Below are positions 36,463-44,991 of a DNA stretch of 51,975 bases, in pieces. Both the position numbers and the translations under genes were made by a program. The stretch's first letter is position 1; each line of letters opens with the position of its first letter. Where the stretch lies: positions 71,267 to 123,241 of the forward strand of contig NZ_ML119092.1 in assembly GCF_003789055.1 (NCBI RefSeq). The letters are read 5' to 3'. The notes below the pieces were generated by a model. The model was given only the letters and a program-made list of their open reading frames with translations, did no database searches and had not been told where the DNA came from. This DNA comes from Histidinibacterium lentulum. Its GTDB lineage: Bacteria > Pseudomonadota > Alphaproteobacteria > Rhodobacterales > Rhodobacteraceae.

Positions 36463-37677
36463 CTACGGCAGGTAGTTCGCCGGATCGACGCTCTGCAGCC
36501 CCTCGCGGGTCTCGAAATGCAGGTAGCTCGGATCGCCCGGCGGAATGCGGGCGATGGTCTGCCCGCGGCTGACCTGCTGGTCCTTCTCCACCGCAAGATC
36601 GGTGATGTTCACATAGACCGTCAGCAGGTTGTTCGCGTGCCGCAGCACGACGATCGAGGCCCCGTCCGTGTCCTGGGTGATCGCCGCCACCGTGCCGCTG
36701 TCGGCGGCCCGCACGGCGGTGCCGGCGGGGGCGGCGATGTCGATGCCCTCGTTCCGGCCCCGGGCATATTCGCGGATGATCGTGCCCTGCACCGGCATGG
36801 CGAGGCGGCCGCTGTCCTCGGGTTCCTCGCGCTCCGCGCCGAGGTCCGGCGTGGGCGGCGCATCCTCCGCCACGGCGGCGGCCGAGGCGGGGGGCGGCTG
36901 CTCCTGCGGCAGCGGCGCGGTCGAGGAGGGGGGCAGGGGCGTCGGGCTGCCCGCCCCGGGCACCGTGGCGACCGCGGGCGCCACGGTGGCCGGCGCGGGG
37001 GCCGTGCCGCCCGCCTGCGGGATCAGGAGCTGCTGGCCCTCGCGGATCGCGAGGTCCGGGCCGAGCCCGTTCCAGTCGGCCAGCGCCCGCGCCGGCACGC
37101 CGTAGAGGCGGGCGATGGAATAGACCGTCTCGCCCCGCTGCACCTGGTGGCGCAGCGGCTCGGCACCCGCCGCCGGGGCCGGGGCCTCGGCCCGGACGGG
37201 CGTCGGCGCGGGGGCGCCGCCGTCGGCGCGGTCGATCGCCGCCGAGGCGAGGTCCGTCACGTCGACCGCCCCCGGCGCGGCCAGATCGGAGGTGGGCGCC
37301 GTCACGGTCCCGGCGGACGCGGGCAGCACCAGCAGCTCTCCGCGGCGCAGGGTGCTGTCCGGGGTGATGCCGTTGAACCGCGCCAGTTCGGCCGCGTCGA
37401 GCCCGAGGCGGGCGGCGAGCTGGGCCACCGTCTCGCCCTGCCGCGCCACGGCGGCCTGGGAATTGGGATAGGTGATGATCCCGCGGGCGTCGGGCTCGGG
37501 CCGGGCGGGCAGGTCGCGGGTCACGTCGCTGGTGTTGAACCCGCCGCCGAGCCCGCGCATGTCGAAATCGACGCCGGAGCCGCTGCAGCCCGCCGCCAGC
37601 GCCAGCGCGCTCGCGGCCAGCATCCGCCTGATGGGTCGTGCCGTGGGGGTCGCCTGCGCCATCTGCATCGTCCTCAT
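36463..37677 (-). CDS. NlpD-like lipoprotein: two LysM domains and degenerate M23 domain
   Basis: 404 residues. Lipoprotein signal with lipobox ALAAGC (C31). Two LysM peptidoglycan-binding domains follow (about 75-120, VARQGETVAQLAARLGL; and 175-220, VQRGETVYSIARLYGV), linked by Pro/Ala-rich stretches, then a C-terminal M23 (LytM) domain (about 295-400). The zinc-binding positions of active enzymes are changed: NEGIDIAAP replaces HxGxD and YLHFETR replaces HLHFE. It is therefore probably an amidase activator in cell separation, as are EnvC and NlpD (family knowledge plus inference). Lies next to pcm and surE, a classic stress/survival neighbourhood. Confidence 0.87.
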   Translation of the reverse strand: MRTMQMAQATPTARPIRRMLAASALALAAGCSGSGVDFDMRGLGGGFNTSDVTRDLPARPEPDARGIITYPNSQAAVARQGETVAQLAARLGLDAAELARFNGITPDSTLRRGELLVLPASAGTVTAPTSDLAAPGAVDVTDLASAAIDRADGGAPAPTPVRAEAPAPAAGAEPLRHQVQRGETVYSIARLYGVPARALADWNGLGPDLAIREGQQLLIPQAGGTAPAPATVAPAVATVPGAGSPTPLPPSSTAPLPQEQPPPASAAAVAEDAPPTPDLGAEREEPEDSGRLAMPVQGTIIREYARGRNEGIDIAAPAGTAVRAADSGTVAAITQDTDGASIVVLRHANNLLTVYVNITDLAVEKDQQVSRGQTIARIPPGDPSYLHFETREGLQSVDPANYLP

Positions 37678-37740
37678 GCCTGCGCCCCGTTCGGCGGGAC
37701 GTCCGCTCCGTCTCTCCCGGGACCTTCGCCCGGCAGCCGC

Positions 37741-38382
37741 TCAATCCTCTCCGAGGCCCCCGACCAGAGGCACGAACCGCACCGCGCGCAGCTCCTCGTA
37801 GTCGAAGCCCTCGCGGGTCCGGACGACCCGGATCAGCGCCTGGACCGCGTCGGACTGTCCGACCGGCAGCACCATGATACCGCCCTCGCGCAGTTGCGCC
37901 AAGAGCGGGCCGGGCGGGTCCTCCGCGGCCGCGGTCACGAGGATACGGTCGAAGGGCGCCTGCTCGGGCAGGCCGAAGCTGCCGTCGGCCACCAGCGCCG
38001 TGATGTTGACGAGGTCATGCTCGCGGAACAGCGCCTCGGCCGCCCGCACCAGCCGCTTGTGGCGGTCCACCGTGTAGACGCGCCGGGCGAGCAGGCTCAG
38101 GATCGCGGCCTGGTAGCCCGAGCCCGTGCCCACCTCCAGCACCTTGTGCCGCGCGTCGACCTCCAGCGCCTGGGTCATCAGCCCCACCACGGAGGGCTGG
38201 CTGATGGTCTGCCCGCAGGAGATCGGCAGCGGCATGTCCTCGTAGGCGCGGTCCGAGAAGAGCCCGGTGACGAAGCGCCGCCGGTCGATCCGCTCCATGG
38301 CCTCGAGCACCCGCTTGTCCGTGACGCCGCGCGAACGCAGGGCGAAGAGGAACTGCATCTTGCGCTCCGCCTCGTCGGTCAC
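37741..38382 (-). CDS. pcm: Protein-L-isoaspartate O-methyltransferase
   Basis: 213 residues. SAM-binding core [19 protein letters not shown] (about residues 78-96), the family segment [18 protein letters not shown] near the substrate site, and [15 protein letters not shown]. Repairs age-damaged isoaspartyl residues by methylation. Start at GTG/ATG 38382 overlaps the surE stop by 4 nt, the standard surE-pcm-nlpD order of proteobacteria. Length is normal. Confidence 0.93.
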   Translation of the reverse strand: MTDEAERKMQFLFALRSRGVTDKRVLEAMERIDRRRFVTGLFSDRAYEDMPLPISCGQTISQPSVVGLMTQALEVDARHKVLEVGTGSGYQAAILSLLARRVYTVDRHKRLVRAAEALFREHDLVNITALVADGSFGLPEQAPFDRILVTAAAEDPPGPLLAQLREGGIMVLPVGQSDAVQALIRVVRTREGFDYEELRAVRFVPLVGGLGED

Positions 38383-39164
38383 GTCAGAGCCGCCTCCAGC
38401 GGGTCCAGCGCGTCATGGGCCGTGAGATCCGCGCGCATCGGCGTGACGGAAACCCAGCCGTCGAGATTGACCGCCGCGTCCGAGCCCTCGGCCGGCCGCA
38501 CCGTCTGGTCGCCGCCCCGGACCCAGAGGAACCGCCGCCCGCCCGGCGAGAGCATGCCCTCGACGGAGTGGAAGACGCCCGGTCGGAGGCCCTGCGGCGC
38601 GGCCCTGAGCCCCTTCACCGCCTCGCCCGGCACCGGGGGGAAGTTGACGTTGTAGAAGGTCGTGTAGCCGTCCCCGCCCCAGTCGCCATGGGCGAGGATC
38701 CGCCGCACGGTCTCCACCCCCCAGGCGCGGGCGGCCGAGAACGGGTCCGCGCTGCGGGCATTGTCGGGACCGTAGTACTGCGACAGTGCGATGGACGGCA
38801 GCCGCTGCAGCGCACCTTCCATGGCGCCGCCGATGGTGCCCGAATAAAGCGCGTTCTCGGCGGCGTTGTTGCCCCGGTTCACGCCCGAGAGCACCAGATC
38901 CGGCCGCTCTCCCCCCAGCACATGATAGATCCCCGCCAGGACGCAATCGGCCGGGGAGCCCTCGGCGGCATAGCGGCGGGGGGCCAGTTCCGCGATCATG
39001 GTGGGGTGGACGTAGGAGATCATGTGGCCCACGCCCGACTGCTCGAAGGCCGGCGCGACCACCCAGACCTCGCCCTCCTCGCCCGCGATCTCCGCGGCGA
39101 TGGCCTCGAGCACCTTCAGCCCCGGGGCGTTGATCCCGTCGTCATTGGTCACGAGAATGCGCAT
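38379..39164 (-). CDS. surE: 5'/3'-nucleotidase SurE
   Basis: 261 residues. [16 protein letters not shown] holds the metal-binding DD pair (D8, D9), [13 protein letters not shown] the serine region and [21 protein letters not shown] the conserved Asn-rich loop. Survival protein that dephosphorylates nucleoside monophosphates. First gene of the surE-pcm pair, with the lipoprotein gene beyond. The promoter lies in the 137-bp gap that also contains repeat copy C. Confidence 0.95.
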   Translation of the reverse strand: MRILVTNDDGINAPGLKVLEAIAAEIAGEEGEVWVVAPAFEQSGVGHMISYVHPTMIAELAPRRYAAEGSPADCVLAGIYHVLGGERPDLVLSGVNRGNNAAENALYSGTIGGAMEGALQRLPSIALSQYYGPDNARSADPFSAARAWGVETVRRILAHGDWGGDGYTTFYNVNFPPVPGEAVKGLRAAPQGLRPGVFHSVEGMLSPGGRRFLWVRGGDQTVRPAEGSDAAVNLDGWVSVTPMRADLTAHDALDPLEAALT

Positions 39165-39251
39165 GGATCACCTTTGCCGACTTCCCCGCCTCCTAAGCGA
39201 GAGCCGCCCTGCCCGCAAGCGCGCCCCGAGGAAAGGCGCGCCATCCCCCGT

Positions 39252-39274
39252 CCTCATCTGGCCGGAAATACTCG
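39252..39274 (-). repeat. Intergenic repeat element copy C
   Basis: CCTCATCTGGCCGGAAATAC at 39252-39271, i.e. GTATTTCCGGCCAGATGAGG on the minus strand. It lies immediately downstream of the SDR terminator in the surE-SDR gap. Shares the core with copies A, B and D. Confidence 0.6.
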
Positions 39275-39303
39275 AAAAAGACGCCCGCCGCCCGCGCGGC
39301 GTC
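39275..39303 (-). terminator. Rho-independent terminator of SDR gene
   Basis: On the minus strand GACGCC (39303-39298) pairs with GGCGTC (39285-39280), followed directly by TTTTT (39279-39275). The stem overlaps the stop codon of the SDR gene at 39302. Confidence 0.6.
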
Positions 39304-39952
39304 AGCCCAGGATCGCGGGCAGGAGCCGCGCCGCCTCGGCCTCGGGCGGGGTCAGCAGGCCGCGGTCCTCGCCGGGATGGAACCGCGCGCGGGTGGCTGT
39401 GGGCATGGGCCGCGGCTCGAGGATCGCGACCTGCGGCCCGGTCTTCCGTGTCTCCTCGCGCCAGCTTTCCGCCATGGCGATCTGCGCGGCCTTGGTCGCG
39501 CCATAGGCGGCATGGAACGGTCGTCCGCCCTGGGGATCGGCAAGGAACACCGCCCGGCCCTCCGCCCCCAGAAGCGGCGCGGTGTAGCGGATCAGCCGCG
39601 CCGCGGCCTCGACGTTCACCGAAAGGCTCTTCGTCAGCTCCTTCTCGGCCACATGGGCCGCGGGCGACATCGGCGCGGCATGGACGGCCGTGTGCACCCA
39701 GAGCGCAAGCCGCCCCCAGCGCTCGAAGATGGACCGGCAGAGCTGCTGCATCGCCGCGTCCACGGTGATATCCATGGGCGCCAGCGTCGCCTCGCCGCCC
39801 GCCGCGCGGATGCGGTCGTCGAGCTCCTCGAGCGCGCCCACGGTGCGGGCGCAGGCGACGACGTGATGGGTGGGGGCGAGGGCGAGCGCAATCGCCGCCC
39901 CCAGCCCGCGGGAGGCGCCGGTGATCAGGGCGGCGGGTCGGCTGTCTGTCAT
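39302..39952 (-). CDS. SDR-family protein lacking the catalytic serine
   Basis: 216 residues from ATG 39952. Rossmann motif ITGASRGLGAAIAL (about residues 10-23) and YGATK carry the Tyr and Lys of short-chain dehydrogenases. The Ser normally 13 residues before the Tyr is missing: the strand reads AVFLADPQGG, with Leu/Ala in that place. NVEAAARLIR holds the Asn. It may be catalytically altered or use another substrate set. An ATG at 39976 would add eight residues with no support. Monocistronic, ending in a T-run terminator. Confidence 0.8.
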   Translation of the reverse strand: MTDSRPAALITGASRGLGAAIALALAPTHHVVACARTVGALEELDDRIRAAGGEATLAPMDITVDAAMQQLCRSIFERWGRLALWVHTAVHAAPMSPAAHVAEKELTKSLSVNVEAAARLIRYTAPLLGAEGRAVFLADPQGGRPFHAAYGATKAAQIAMAESWREETRKTGPQVAILEPRPMPTATRARFHPGEDRGLLTPPEAEAARLLPAILG

Positions 39953-39983
39953 GGCGCTCCCTTGGCGCGGGCGCACCGGGGCG

Positions 39984-40541
39984 TCAAGGCTCGCTTGCGT
40001 TGTGCCTCAGCCGGATCTCCGCCTGAGCCGCCCCGAGGTCGCCCTCCGCCCCGATCCAGTCGAGAAAGCGCGGAAACTCCTCCTCCAGCGTCTCGAGCGA
40101 CAGCGCCATGACATGGGCGCGCCGGGCGAGAAAGGCGGTGATGTTGGCGGTGACCGTGGCGACATAGTCCCGGGCGATCTCGATCCTCGGCTGATCCGGC
40201 CTCTTCCAGGCGGCGCCCAGAAGGATGCCGTTGCGATAGGCCTGAAGGATCCCGGGGTTCGCCCGCCGGGCAAAGCTGCGGGCCACCGCCTCGGGATCGC
40301 GGGTGAGGTGCACATAGGCGGCCCGGTCGCCCCATTCGGCCTCGATCCGGCCGAGAAACCACGCAAGCCGGTTGTCGCATTCGATGTGCGCCTCGGGATA
40401 GGCCAGCCGCGCCGGGCCCGTCAGATGGCTCAGCGTCTCGTGTCCCGCCGTATGGCTCGTCAGGTGTCCGCAGGCCCGCGCCAGCGTGGTCGAGCCGCAG
40501 CGCCCGGTGTTGAGCACCAGGATGGTCGTCGGGACGGTCAT
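39984..40541 (-). CDS. Sulfotransferase-like P-loop protein
   Basis: 185 residues. LVLNTGRCGSTTLARAC near the N-terminus matches the 5'-PSB (PAPS) loop of sulfotransferases (GRCGST). VHLTRDPEAVARSFARR matches the 3'-phosphate-binding segment (R-D-P). The protein is shorter than most sulfotransferases (about 250-300) and acts in the cytoplasm if active. The acceptor is unknown. ATG 40541 overlaps the DUF1801 gene's stop region by 4 nt, so they are coupled. Confidence 0.78.
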   Translation of the reverse strand: MTVPTTILVLNTGRCGSTTLARACGHLTSHTAGHETLSHLTGPARLAYPEAHIECDNRLAWFLGRIEAEWGDRAAYVHLTRDPEAVARSFARRANPGILQAYRNGILLGAAWKRPDQPRIEIARDYVATVTANITAFLARRAHVMALSLETLEEEFPRFLDWIGAEGDLGAAQAEIRLRHNASEP

Positions 40542-40894
40542 CCGCCGATCTCCGCGCGGCGTTCCGCGATCACGAGGCGGATCAGTGACAGCGGCGGCAG
40601 CCGGTCCGGCGGGAACGTCAACGCCCCGGGCGAGAAGCTGAGCCCCGCCGCCGCGATCTCCGCCGAGAGCCGGTCGAGGACCCGGCCCGAAAAGGGATAG
40701 AGCGACAGATGCCCCTTGGCGGCCCCGTAGCCCGCGACGAGTTTCCGCTCCCGGAACCCGGGCAGGCCGTAGGCCATGACCTCGGCGGCGCCGGGCAGTT
40801 CCGCCGCCAGCACGCCCCGCAGCCGCGACAGCGCCGCGCGCTCCGGCCCGGACAGGGTGGCGAGATAGGCGTCATGGTCGGCCGGGCGCGTCAT
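40538..40894 (-). CDS. DUF1801 / YdhG-like protein
   Basis: 118 residues. Matches the compact DUF1801 fold: YLATLSGPERAALSRLRGVL, PGAAEVMAYGLPGFRERKLVAGYGAAKGHLSLYPF, then LSFSPGALTFP and a C-terminal IRLVIAERRAEI helix. Related proteins include Fra/YdhG, proposed as iron chaperones, but the role here is unproven. It overlaps the sulfotransferase-like gene that follows on the same strand. Confidence 0.78.
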   Translation of the reverse strand: MTRPADHDAYLATLSGPERAALSRLRGVLAAELPGAAEVMAYGLPGFRERKLVAGYGAAKGHLSLYPFSGRVLDRLSAEIAAAGLSFSPGALTFPPDRLPPLSLIRLVIAERRAEIGG

Positions 40895-40931
40895 GCCCGG
40901 AACCCTAGCGGCGCCGGATGGCGGAATGAAG

Positions 40932-41210
40932 TCAGCCCGCGGGCATCGTCAGGACGGTGTCCCACACGCCGCCCGAGAGCACCACCTGGCCCTGTCCCAC
41001 GGCCGCGATCCGGCCCGAGGGCGTGTCGTCGCCCGTGGTCGCCATGGTCACCTCGCCGCCATCATGGCGGATCAGCGCGCGGGCGCCCTCGGGTCCCTCC
41101 ACGATGCCGAGAAGCGCCGGGCCCCGGTCGGGCAGCAGGCCGCTCTCGGTGGCCGCCGCCTCGGTCTCGGAGGTGGGCGCGCCGGAAGGGGGAAAGCTCT
41201 CGAAGTGCAT
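40932..41210 (-). CDS. PilP/GspC-like small protein behind purF
   Basis: 92 residues from ATG 41210 (MHFESFPPSG). The C-terminal half, LLGIVEGPEGARALIRHDGGEV followed by GRIAAVGQGQVVLSGGVW, has the β-strand pattern of PilP/GspC HR domains (single periplasmic repeat). There is no membrane anchor or signal peptide. The DNA upstream to 41430 has open reading potential only by extension into non-conserved sequence. It follows purF by 220 bp. Function unknown; the PilP resemblance is from motif only. Confidence 0.6.
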   Translation of the reverse strand: MHFESFPPSGAPTSETEAAATESGLLPDRGPALLGIVEGPEGARALIRHDGGEVTMATTGDDTPSGRIAAVGQGQVVLSGGVWDTVLTMPAG

Positions 41211-41430
41211 TGGTCGGTCCCGTGATCTGAAGGAACCGTCCCGAAGGCACGCGCCCCGGCTGAACCCGGGATCTGGGGATATCGCCCCCGGAACGGTCCG
41301 GGCCGTATCGGGCCTTCCTGCGCGGGGCGAAAGGCCGATGCTGCAGGGCAGCGAAAACCGGCGCGCGCGCCGCGTCACCCTGGGCGGCGCGCCGCCGATA
41401 GCGCTCACATGGCCGCGAGGCGGACCGGCG

Positions 41431-42924
41431 CTACTCCGCGGCGGTCTTGGAGCGGAAGCCCTGCTCGACCATGTCGGCGGGTTCCACCGGGTATTCCCCC
41501 GAGAAACAGGCGTCGCAATACTGCGGAGCGGCGGCGTTCCGGCCGCCGGCCTCTCCGACCGCGCGGTAGAGCCCGTCGAGCGAGATGAAGCGCAGCGAAT
41601 CGACCCCGAGATGCGCGCGCATCTCCTCCTCGGACATGCCCGCCGCCAGCAGCTTCTCCCGCTGCGGCGTGTCCACCCCGTAAAAGCAGGGCCAGGCCGT
41701 GGGCGGCGAGGCGATGCGGAAATGGACCTCGGCCGCGCCCGCGTCGAGGATCATCTCCTTGATCTTGCGGCTCGTGGTGCCGCGCACGACCGAATCGTCC
41801 ACCAGCACCACCCGCTTGCCCTTCACCAGCGCCCGGTTGACGTTGAGCTTCAGCCGCACGCCCATGTTCCGGATCTGCTCGGTCGGCTCGATGAAGGTCC
41901 GGCCCATGTACTGGTTGCGCACGATCCCCATGCCGTAGGGGATGCCGGAGACCCGCGCATAACCGATGGCGGCGGGCGTGCCACTGTCGGGCACCGGGCA
42001 GACGAGATCGGCCTCCACCGGCGCCTCCCGCGCCAGTTCCGCGCCGATGGCCTCGCGCGTCTCGTAGACGGACCGCCCGCCGATCTGGCTGTCGGGGCGG
42101 CTGAAATAGACATGCTCGAAGATGCAGAACCGCGATTTCTTCGGCCGGAACGGACGCAGGCTCTCGAGACCGGCGGCACTGATCACCACCATCTCGCCCG
42201 GCTCGATCTCGCGCACGAACTCGGCTCCGATGATATCGAGCGCGCAGGTCTCCGAGGACAGGACCCAGCCGTCGCCCACGCGGCCCAGCACCAGCGGGCG
42301 CACGCCCAGCGGATCGCGCACGCCGATCAGCTTCGACCGGGTCATGGCCACGACAGAGAAGGCGCCCTCGACCCGGCGGAGCGCATCCTCCATCCGGTCG
42401 GGAATGGTCTTCTGCAGGGACCGCGCCATCAGGTGGATGATGCATTCGCTGTCCGAGGAGGACTGGAAGATCGAGCCCCGCTCGATCAGCTCCCGCCGCA
42501 GGGAATTGGCGTTGGTGATGTTGCCGTTGTGGGCGATGGCCGCCCCGCCCATGGCGAACTCGCCGAAGAACGGCTGCACGTCGCGGATCGCGGTCTGGCC
42601 CTTCGATCCGGCGGTGGAATAGCGCACATGCCCGATGCCGAGCGTGCCCGGCAGCTTCGCCATGGTCTCGGCATCGGTGAAATTGTCGCGCACATAGCCG
42701 AAGCGACGCACGGTCTGAAAGCCGCTCTCGGGATCGTGGGTCACGATCCCGCCCGCCTCCTGGCCCCGATGCTGCAGGGCATGGAGGCCCAGCGCGATGA
42801 AATTGGCGGCATCGGTCACGCCGATCACGCCGAAGACGCCGCACTCCTCGTGCAGCTTGTCGTCGCCGAGCGGATCGACCGCTCCGAAATCGAACGGATG
42901 CGAGGGGGGCAGGCGTTTGGCCAA
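41431..42924 (-). CDS. purF: Amidophosphoribosyltransferase PurF
   Basis: 497 residues from TTG 42924. The catalytic Cys (C28, EECGVFG) follows a 27-residue propeptide. AYVRDNF-type N-terminal nucleophile domain motifs include GHVRYSTAGSK and AHNGNITNA. The phosphoribosyl domain has GMGIVRNQYMGRTFI and VVLVDDSVVRGTTSRKI (PRPP loop). Catalyses the first committed step of purine synthesis, glutamine plus PRPP to phosphoribosylamine. The TTG start is unusual but matches the family N-terminus. cvpA, often its neighbour, is at 47148 instead. Confidence 0.95.
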   Translation of the reverse strand: MAKRLPPSHPFDFGAVDPLGDDKLHEECGVFGVIGVTDAANFIALGLHALQHRGQEAGGIVTHDPESGFQTVRRFGYVRDNFTDAETMAKLPGTLGIGHVRYSTAGSKGQTAIRDVQPFFGEFAMGGAAIAHNGNITNANSLRRELIERGSIFQSSSDSECIIHLMARSLQKTIPDRMEDALRRVEGAFSVVAMTRSKLIGVRDPLGVRPLVLGRVGDGWVLSSETCALDIIGAEFVREIEPGEMVVISAAGLESLRPFRPKKSRFCIFEHVYFSRPDSQIGGRSVYETREAIGAELAREAPVEADLVCPVPDSGTPAAIGYARVSGIPYGMGIVRNQYMGRTFIEPTEQIRNMGVRLKLNVNRALVKGKRVVLVDDSVVRGTTSRKIKEMILDAGAAEVHFRIASPPTAWPCFYGVDTPQREKLLAAGMSEEEMRAHLGVDSLRFISLDGLYRAVGEAGGRNAAAPQYCDACFSGEYPVEPADMVEQGFRSKTAAE

Positions 42925-43416
42925 GGACAGCGGCTCCGAATCCCGATGGGGTTCTTGACCCCTCCATAGGCGTCCTTCACACGCGTGTCACGAAACGATG
43001 TCGTGCCGGACGCTGCACCGCCGCGAAAGAGCGCCGGCCCGGGCGCGCAGCCCGAACCTGCGCCTTCTCGCGCACCCGGTCGAGGAAGAAGGGCCGCGCG
43101 TCGGGCGCGGTCGACGGCGCACAGGGCAGGTCGGGGCCCGAACCTCCTCGATCCCGCTCCGCATCCTGCTCACGCGGCGCCGCCGCCCCCGAGACGCACG
43201 GCCACCGCTGCGGCGGCGGCGTGGACGGCGCTGGTCATGGGAGGCGCCCCGGTTGCTGCCATGCAGTCCGCGGCACCGCCGGAGACTTGCAGGCCGCTGC
43301 CCGGGCCCTGCGACAAAGCTGCAGCGCAGATGAGCCTTTGTCGCATCCCGGTTCGACACCCGGCGCCTAGATGACGAGGGGAGAGAAGGAAAGTCCGCAG
43401 TCAGGAAGGGTCCCCC
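42925..43416. other. 492-bp intergenic region between purF and cydA
   Basis: Divergent regulatory region. I see no credible gene: open frames here are Arg/Pro/Ala-rich with no ribosome site and no known motif. It holds the purF promoter area near 42930-43000 and, close to cydA, a perfect 10-bp inverted repeat (43309-43345). Confidence 0.7.
43309..43345. promoter_or_regulatory. Perfect 10-bp inverted repeat upstream of cydA
   Basis: TGCGACAAAG (43309-43318) and CTTTGTCGCA (43336-43345), spacer 17 nt centred near CTGCAG, 71 bp before the cydA ATG. Candidate operator for oxygen- or redox-responsive control; it does not match the FNR (TTGAT-N4-ATCAA) motif. Confidence 0.55.
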
Positions 43417-44853
43417 ATGGAAACGATCTTCGGCCTCGACGCGCTGATGCTCGCCCGCATCCAGTTCGGCTTCACGGTATCGTTCCACTTCATCTTCCCG
43501 GCGCTGTCGATCGGGCTGGCGTCCTACCTCGCCGTGCTGAACGGCATGTATCTCTGGACCAGGGACGAATCCTACCTGCGGCTCTTCAAGTACTGGCTGA
43601 AGATCTTCGCCATCTCCTTTGCCATGGGCGTCGTCTCGGGCATCGTGATGGCCTACCAGTTCGGCACCAACTGGTCGGTGTTCTCCGACCGCGCGGGCCC
43701 GGTCATCGGCCCGCTCATGGCCTACGAGGTGCTCACCGCCTTCTTCCTCGAGGCGGGCTTTCTCGGGATCATGCTCTTCGGCCGCGAGCGGGTCGGGAAC
43801 GGGCTTCACATGTTCGCCACGCTCATGGTGGCGGTGGGCACGGTGATCTCCGCCACCTGGATCCTGTCGGTGAACTCCTGGATGCACACGCCCGCGGGCT
43901 TCGCCATGAACGAGGCCGGGCAGTACGTCCCGGAGAACTGGTGGGAGATCATCTTCAACCCCTCCTTCCCCTACCGCCTCGCCCACAGCGTGACCGCGGC
44001 CTACCTGACCACCGCCTTCGTCGTCGGCGGGGTGGGGGCCTGGCACCTCCTGCGCGGCCGCTCGGGGAACGCGGGCGTGCGCACCATGTTCTCCATGGCG
44101 ATGTGGATGATCGTGGTGACCGCGCCCATCCAGGCGGTGCTGGGCCACGAGCACGGGCTGAACACCTACGAGCACCAGCCGGTGAAGGTGCTCGCCATGG
44201 AAGGCCATTTCCGGAGCTACGAGGACGGCATCCCGCTGATCCTCTTCGGCATTCCCGACCAGGAGGCCGGCGAGATGCGCCATGCGCTGGAGATCCCGCG
44301 CCTCGGCGGTCCGATCCTCAAGAAGGGCTGGAACGGGTCCCTGGACGGGCTCGACACCGTGCCCGACGAGCTCGAGCCGCCCGTCGCCCCGGTGTTCTAC
44401 GCCTTCCGGGTGATGGTGGGCCTCGGGGTCCTGATGATCGCCCTCGGGGTCTGGGGTCTCGCCGCGCGCCTGCGGGGGACGCTCTACGACGCCACCTGGC
44501 TGCACCGCGCCATGCTGGCCATGGGACCCTCGGGGTTTGTCGCGGTGATCGCGGGCTGGCTCACGACCGAGATCGGCCGCCAGCCCTTCGTGATCTACGG
44601 CGAGCTGATGACCGCCGACGCGGTCTCGCCCCTCGGCACGGCGGCGGTGGCGGCCTCGCTCGTGGCCTTCATCGTGATCTACTTCGCCATCTTCGGCGCG
44701 GGCATCGTCTACATCCTGCGCCTGATGGGCCATGCGCCCGAACTCGGCGAACGCGGCGTGCGCGCAGAGCCCGGCCCGATCCGAACCGCCGGCGTCACCC
44801 CCGCCCCGCAGCTGGGGGAGGGCAGCCGCGGCGCGCAGCACCCCGCCGAATGA
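43417..44853 (+). CDS. cydA: Cytochrome bd-type quinol oxidase subunit I (QxtA/CioA type)
   Basis: 478 residues. RIQFGFTVSFHFIFPALSIGL holds the heme-ligand His of subunit I. The conserved GRQPFVIYGELMTADAVSP motif is present. The Q-loop is short (EHQPVKVLAMEGHF...GGPILKKGWNGS), as in cyanide-insensitive oxidases. About nine membrane spans. It reduces oxygen with ubiquinol at low oxygen tension. Start ATG 43417 has GGAAGGGT upstream. cydB follows after 138 bp containing repeat copy D. Confidence 0.92.
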   Translation: METIFGLDALMLARIQFGFTVSFHFIFPALSIGLASYLAVLNGMYLWTRDESYLRLFKYWLKIFAISFAMGVVSGIVMAYQFGTNWSVFSDRAGPVIGPLMAYEVLTAFFLEAGFLGIMLFGRERVGNGLHMFATLMVAVGTVISATWILSVNSWMHTPAGFAMNEAGQYVPENWWEIIFNPSFPYRLAHSVTAAYLTTAFVVGGVGAWHLLRGRSGNAGVRTMFSMAMWMIVVTAPIQAVLGHEHGLNTYEHQPVKVLAMEGHFRSYEDGIPLILFGIPDQEAGEMRHALEIPRLGGPILKKGWNGSLDGLDTVPDELEPPVAPVFYAFRVMVGLGVLMIALGVWGLAARLRGTLYDATWLHRAMLAMGPSGFVAVIAGWLTTEIGRQPFVIYGELMTADAVSPLGTAAVAASLVAFIVIYFAIFGAGIVYILRLMGHAPELGERGVRAEPGPIRTAGVTPAPQLGEGSRGAQHPAE

Positions 44854-44894
44854 CCTTGGGGGCGCGGCGGCCCGCCCCACCGCCCGCGCCCCGC

Positions 44895-44965
44895 ATTTTT
44901 CTGGCCTGAAATATCCCGGGGGTCCGGGGGCGGAGCCCCCGGCGGGTCGGCGCCGAAGGCGCCGA
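44895..44965 (-). repeat. Intergenic repeat element copy D with two hairpins (cydA-cydB)
   Basis: TTTTTCTGGCCTGAAATATC (44896-44915) then CCGGGGG, hairpin CCGGGGGC/GCCCCCGG (44924-44931 with 44935-44942) and hairpin TCGGCGCC/GGCGCCGA (44947-44954 with 44958-44965). Reverse complement carries ATATTTCAGGCCAGAAAAA, the same core as copies A-C. No T-run after the hairpins in the sense direction. Confidence 0.65.
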
Positions 44966-44991
44966 AACCAACCTGAAGCGAGACCTGACCG

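Noticed and set aside
42985..43374. Long open frames in the purF-cydA gap
   Set aside because: Arg/Pro/Ala-rich translation, no ribosome site, no motif; typical of high-GC non-coding DNA.
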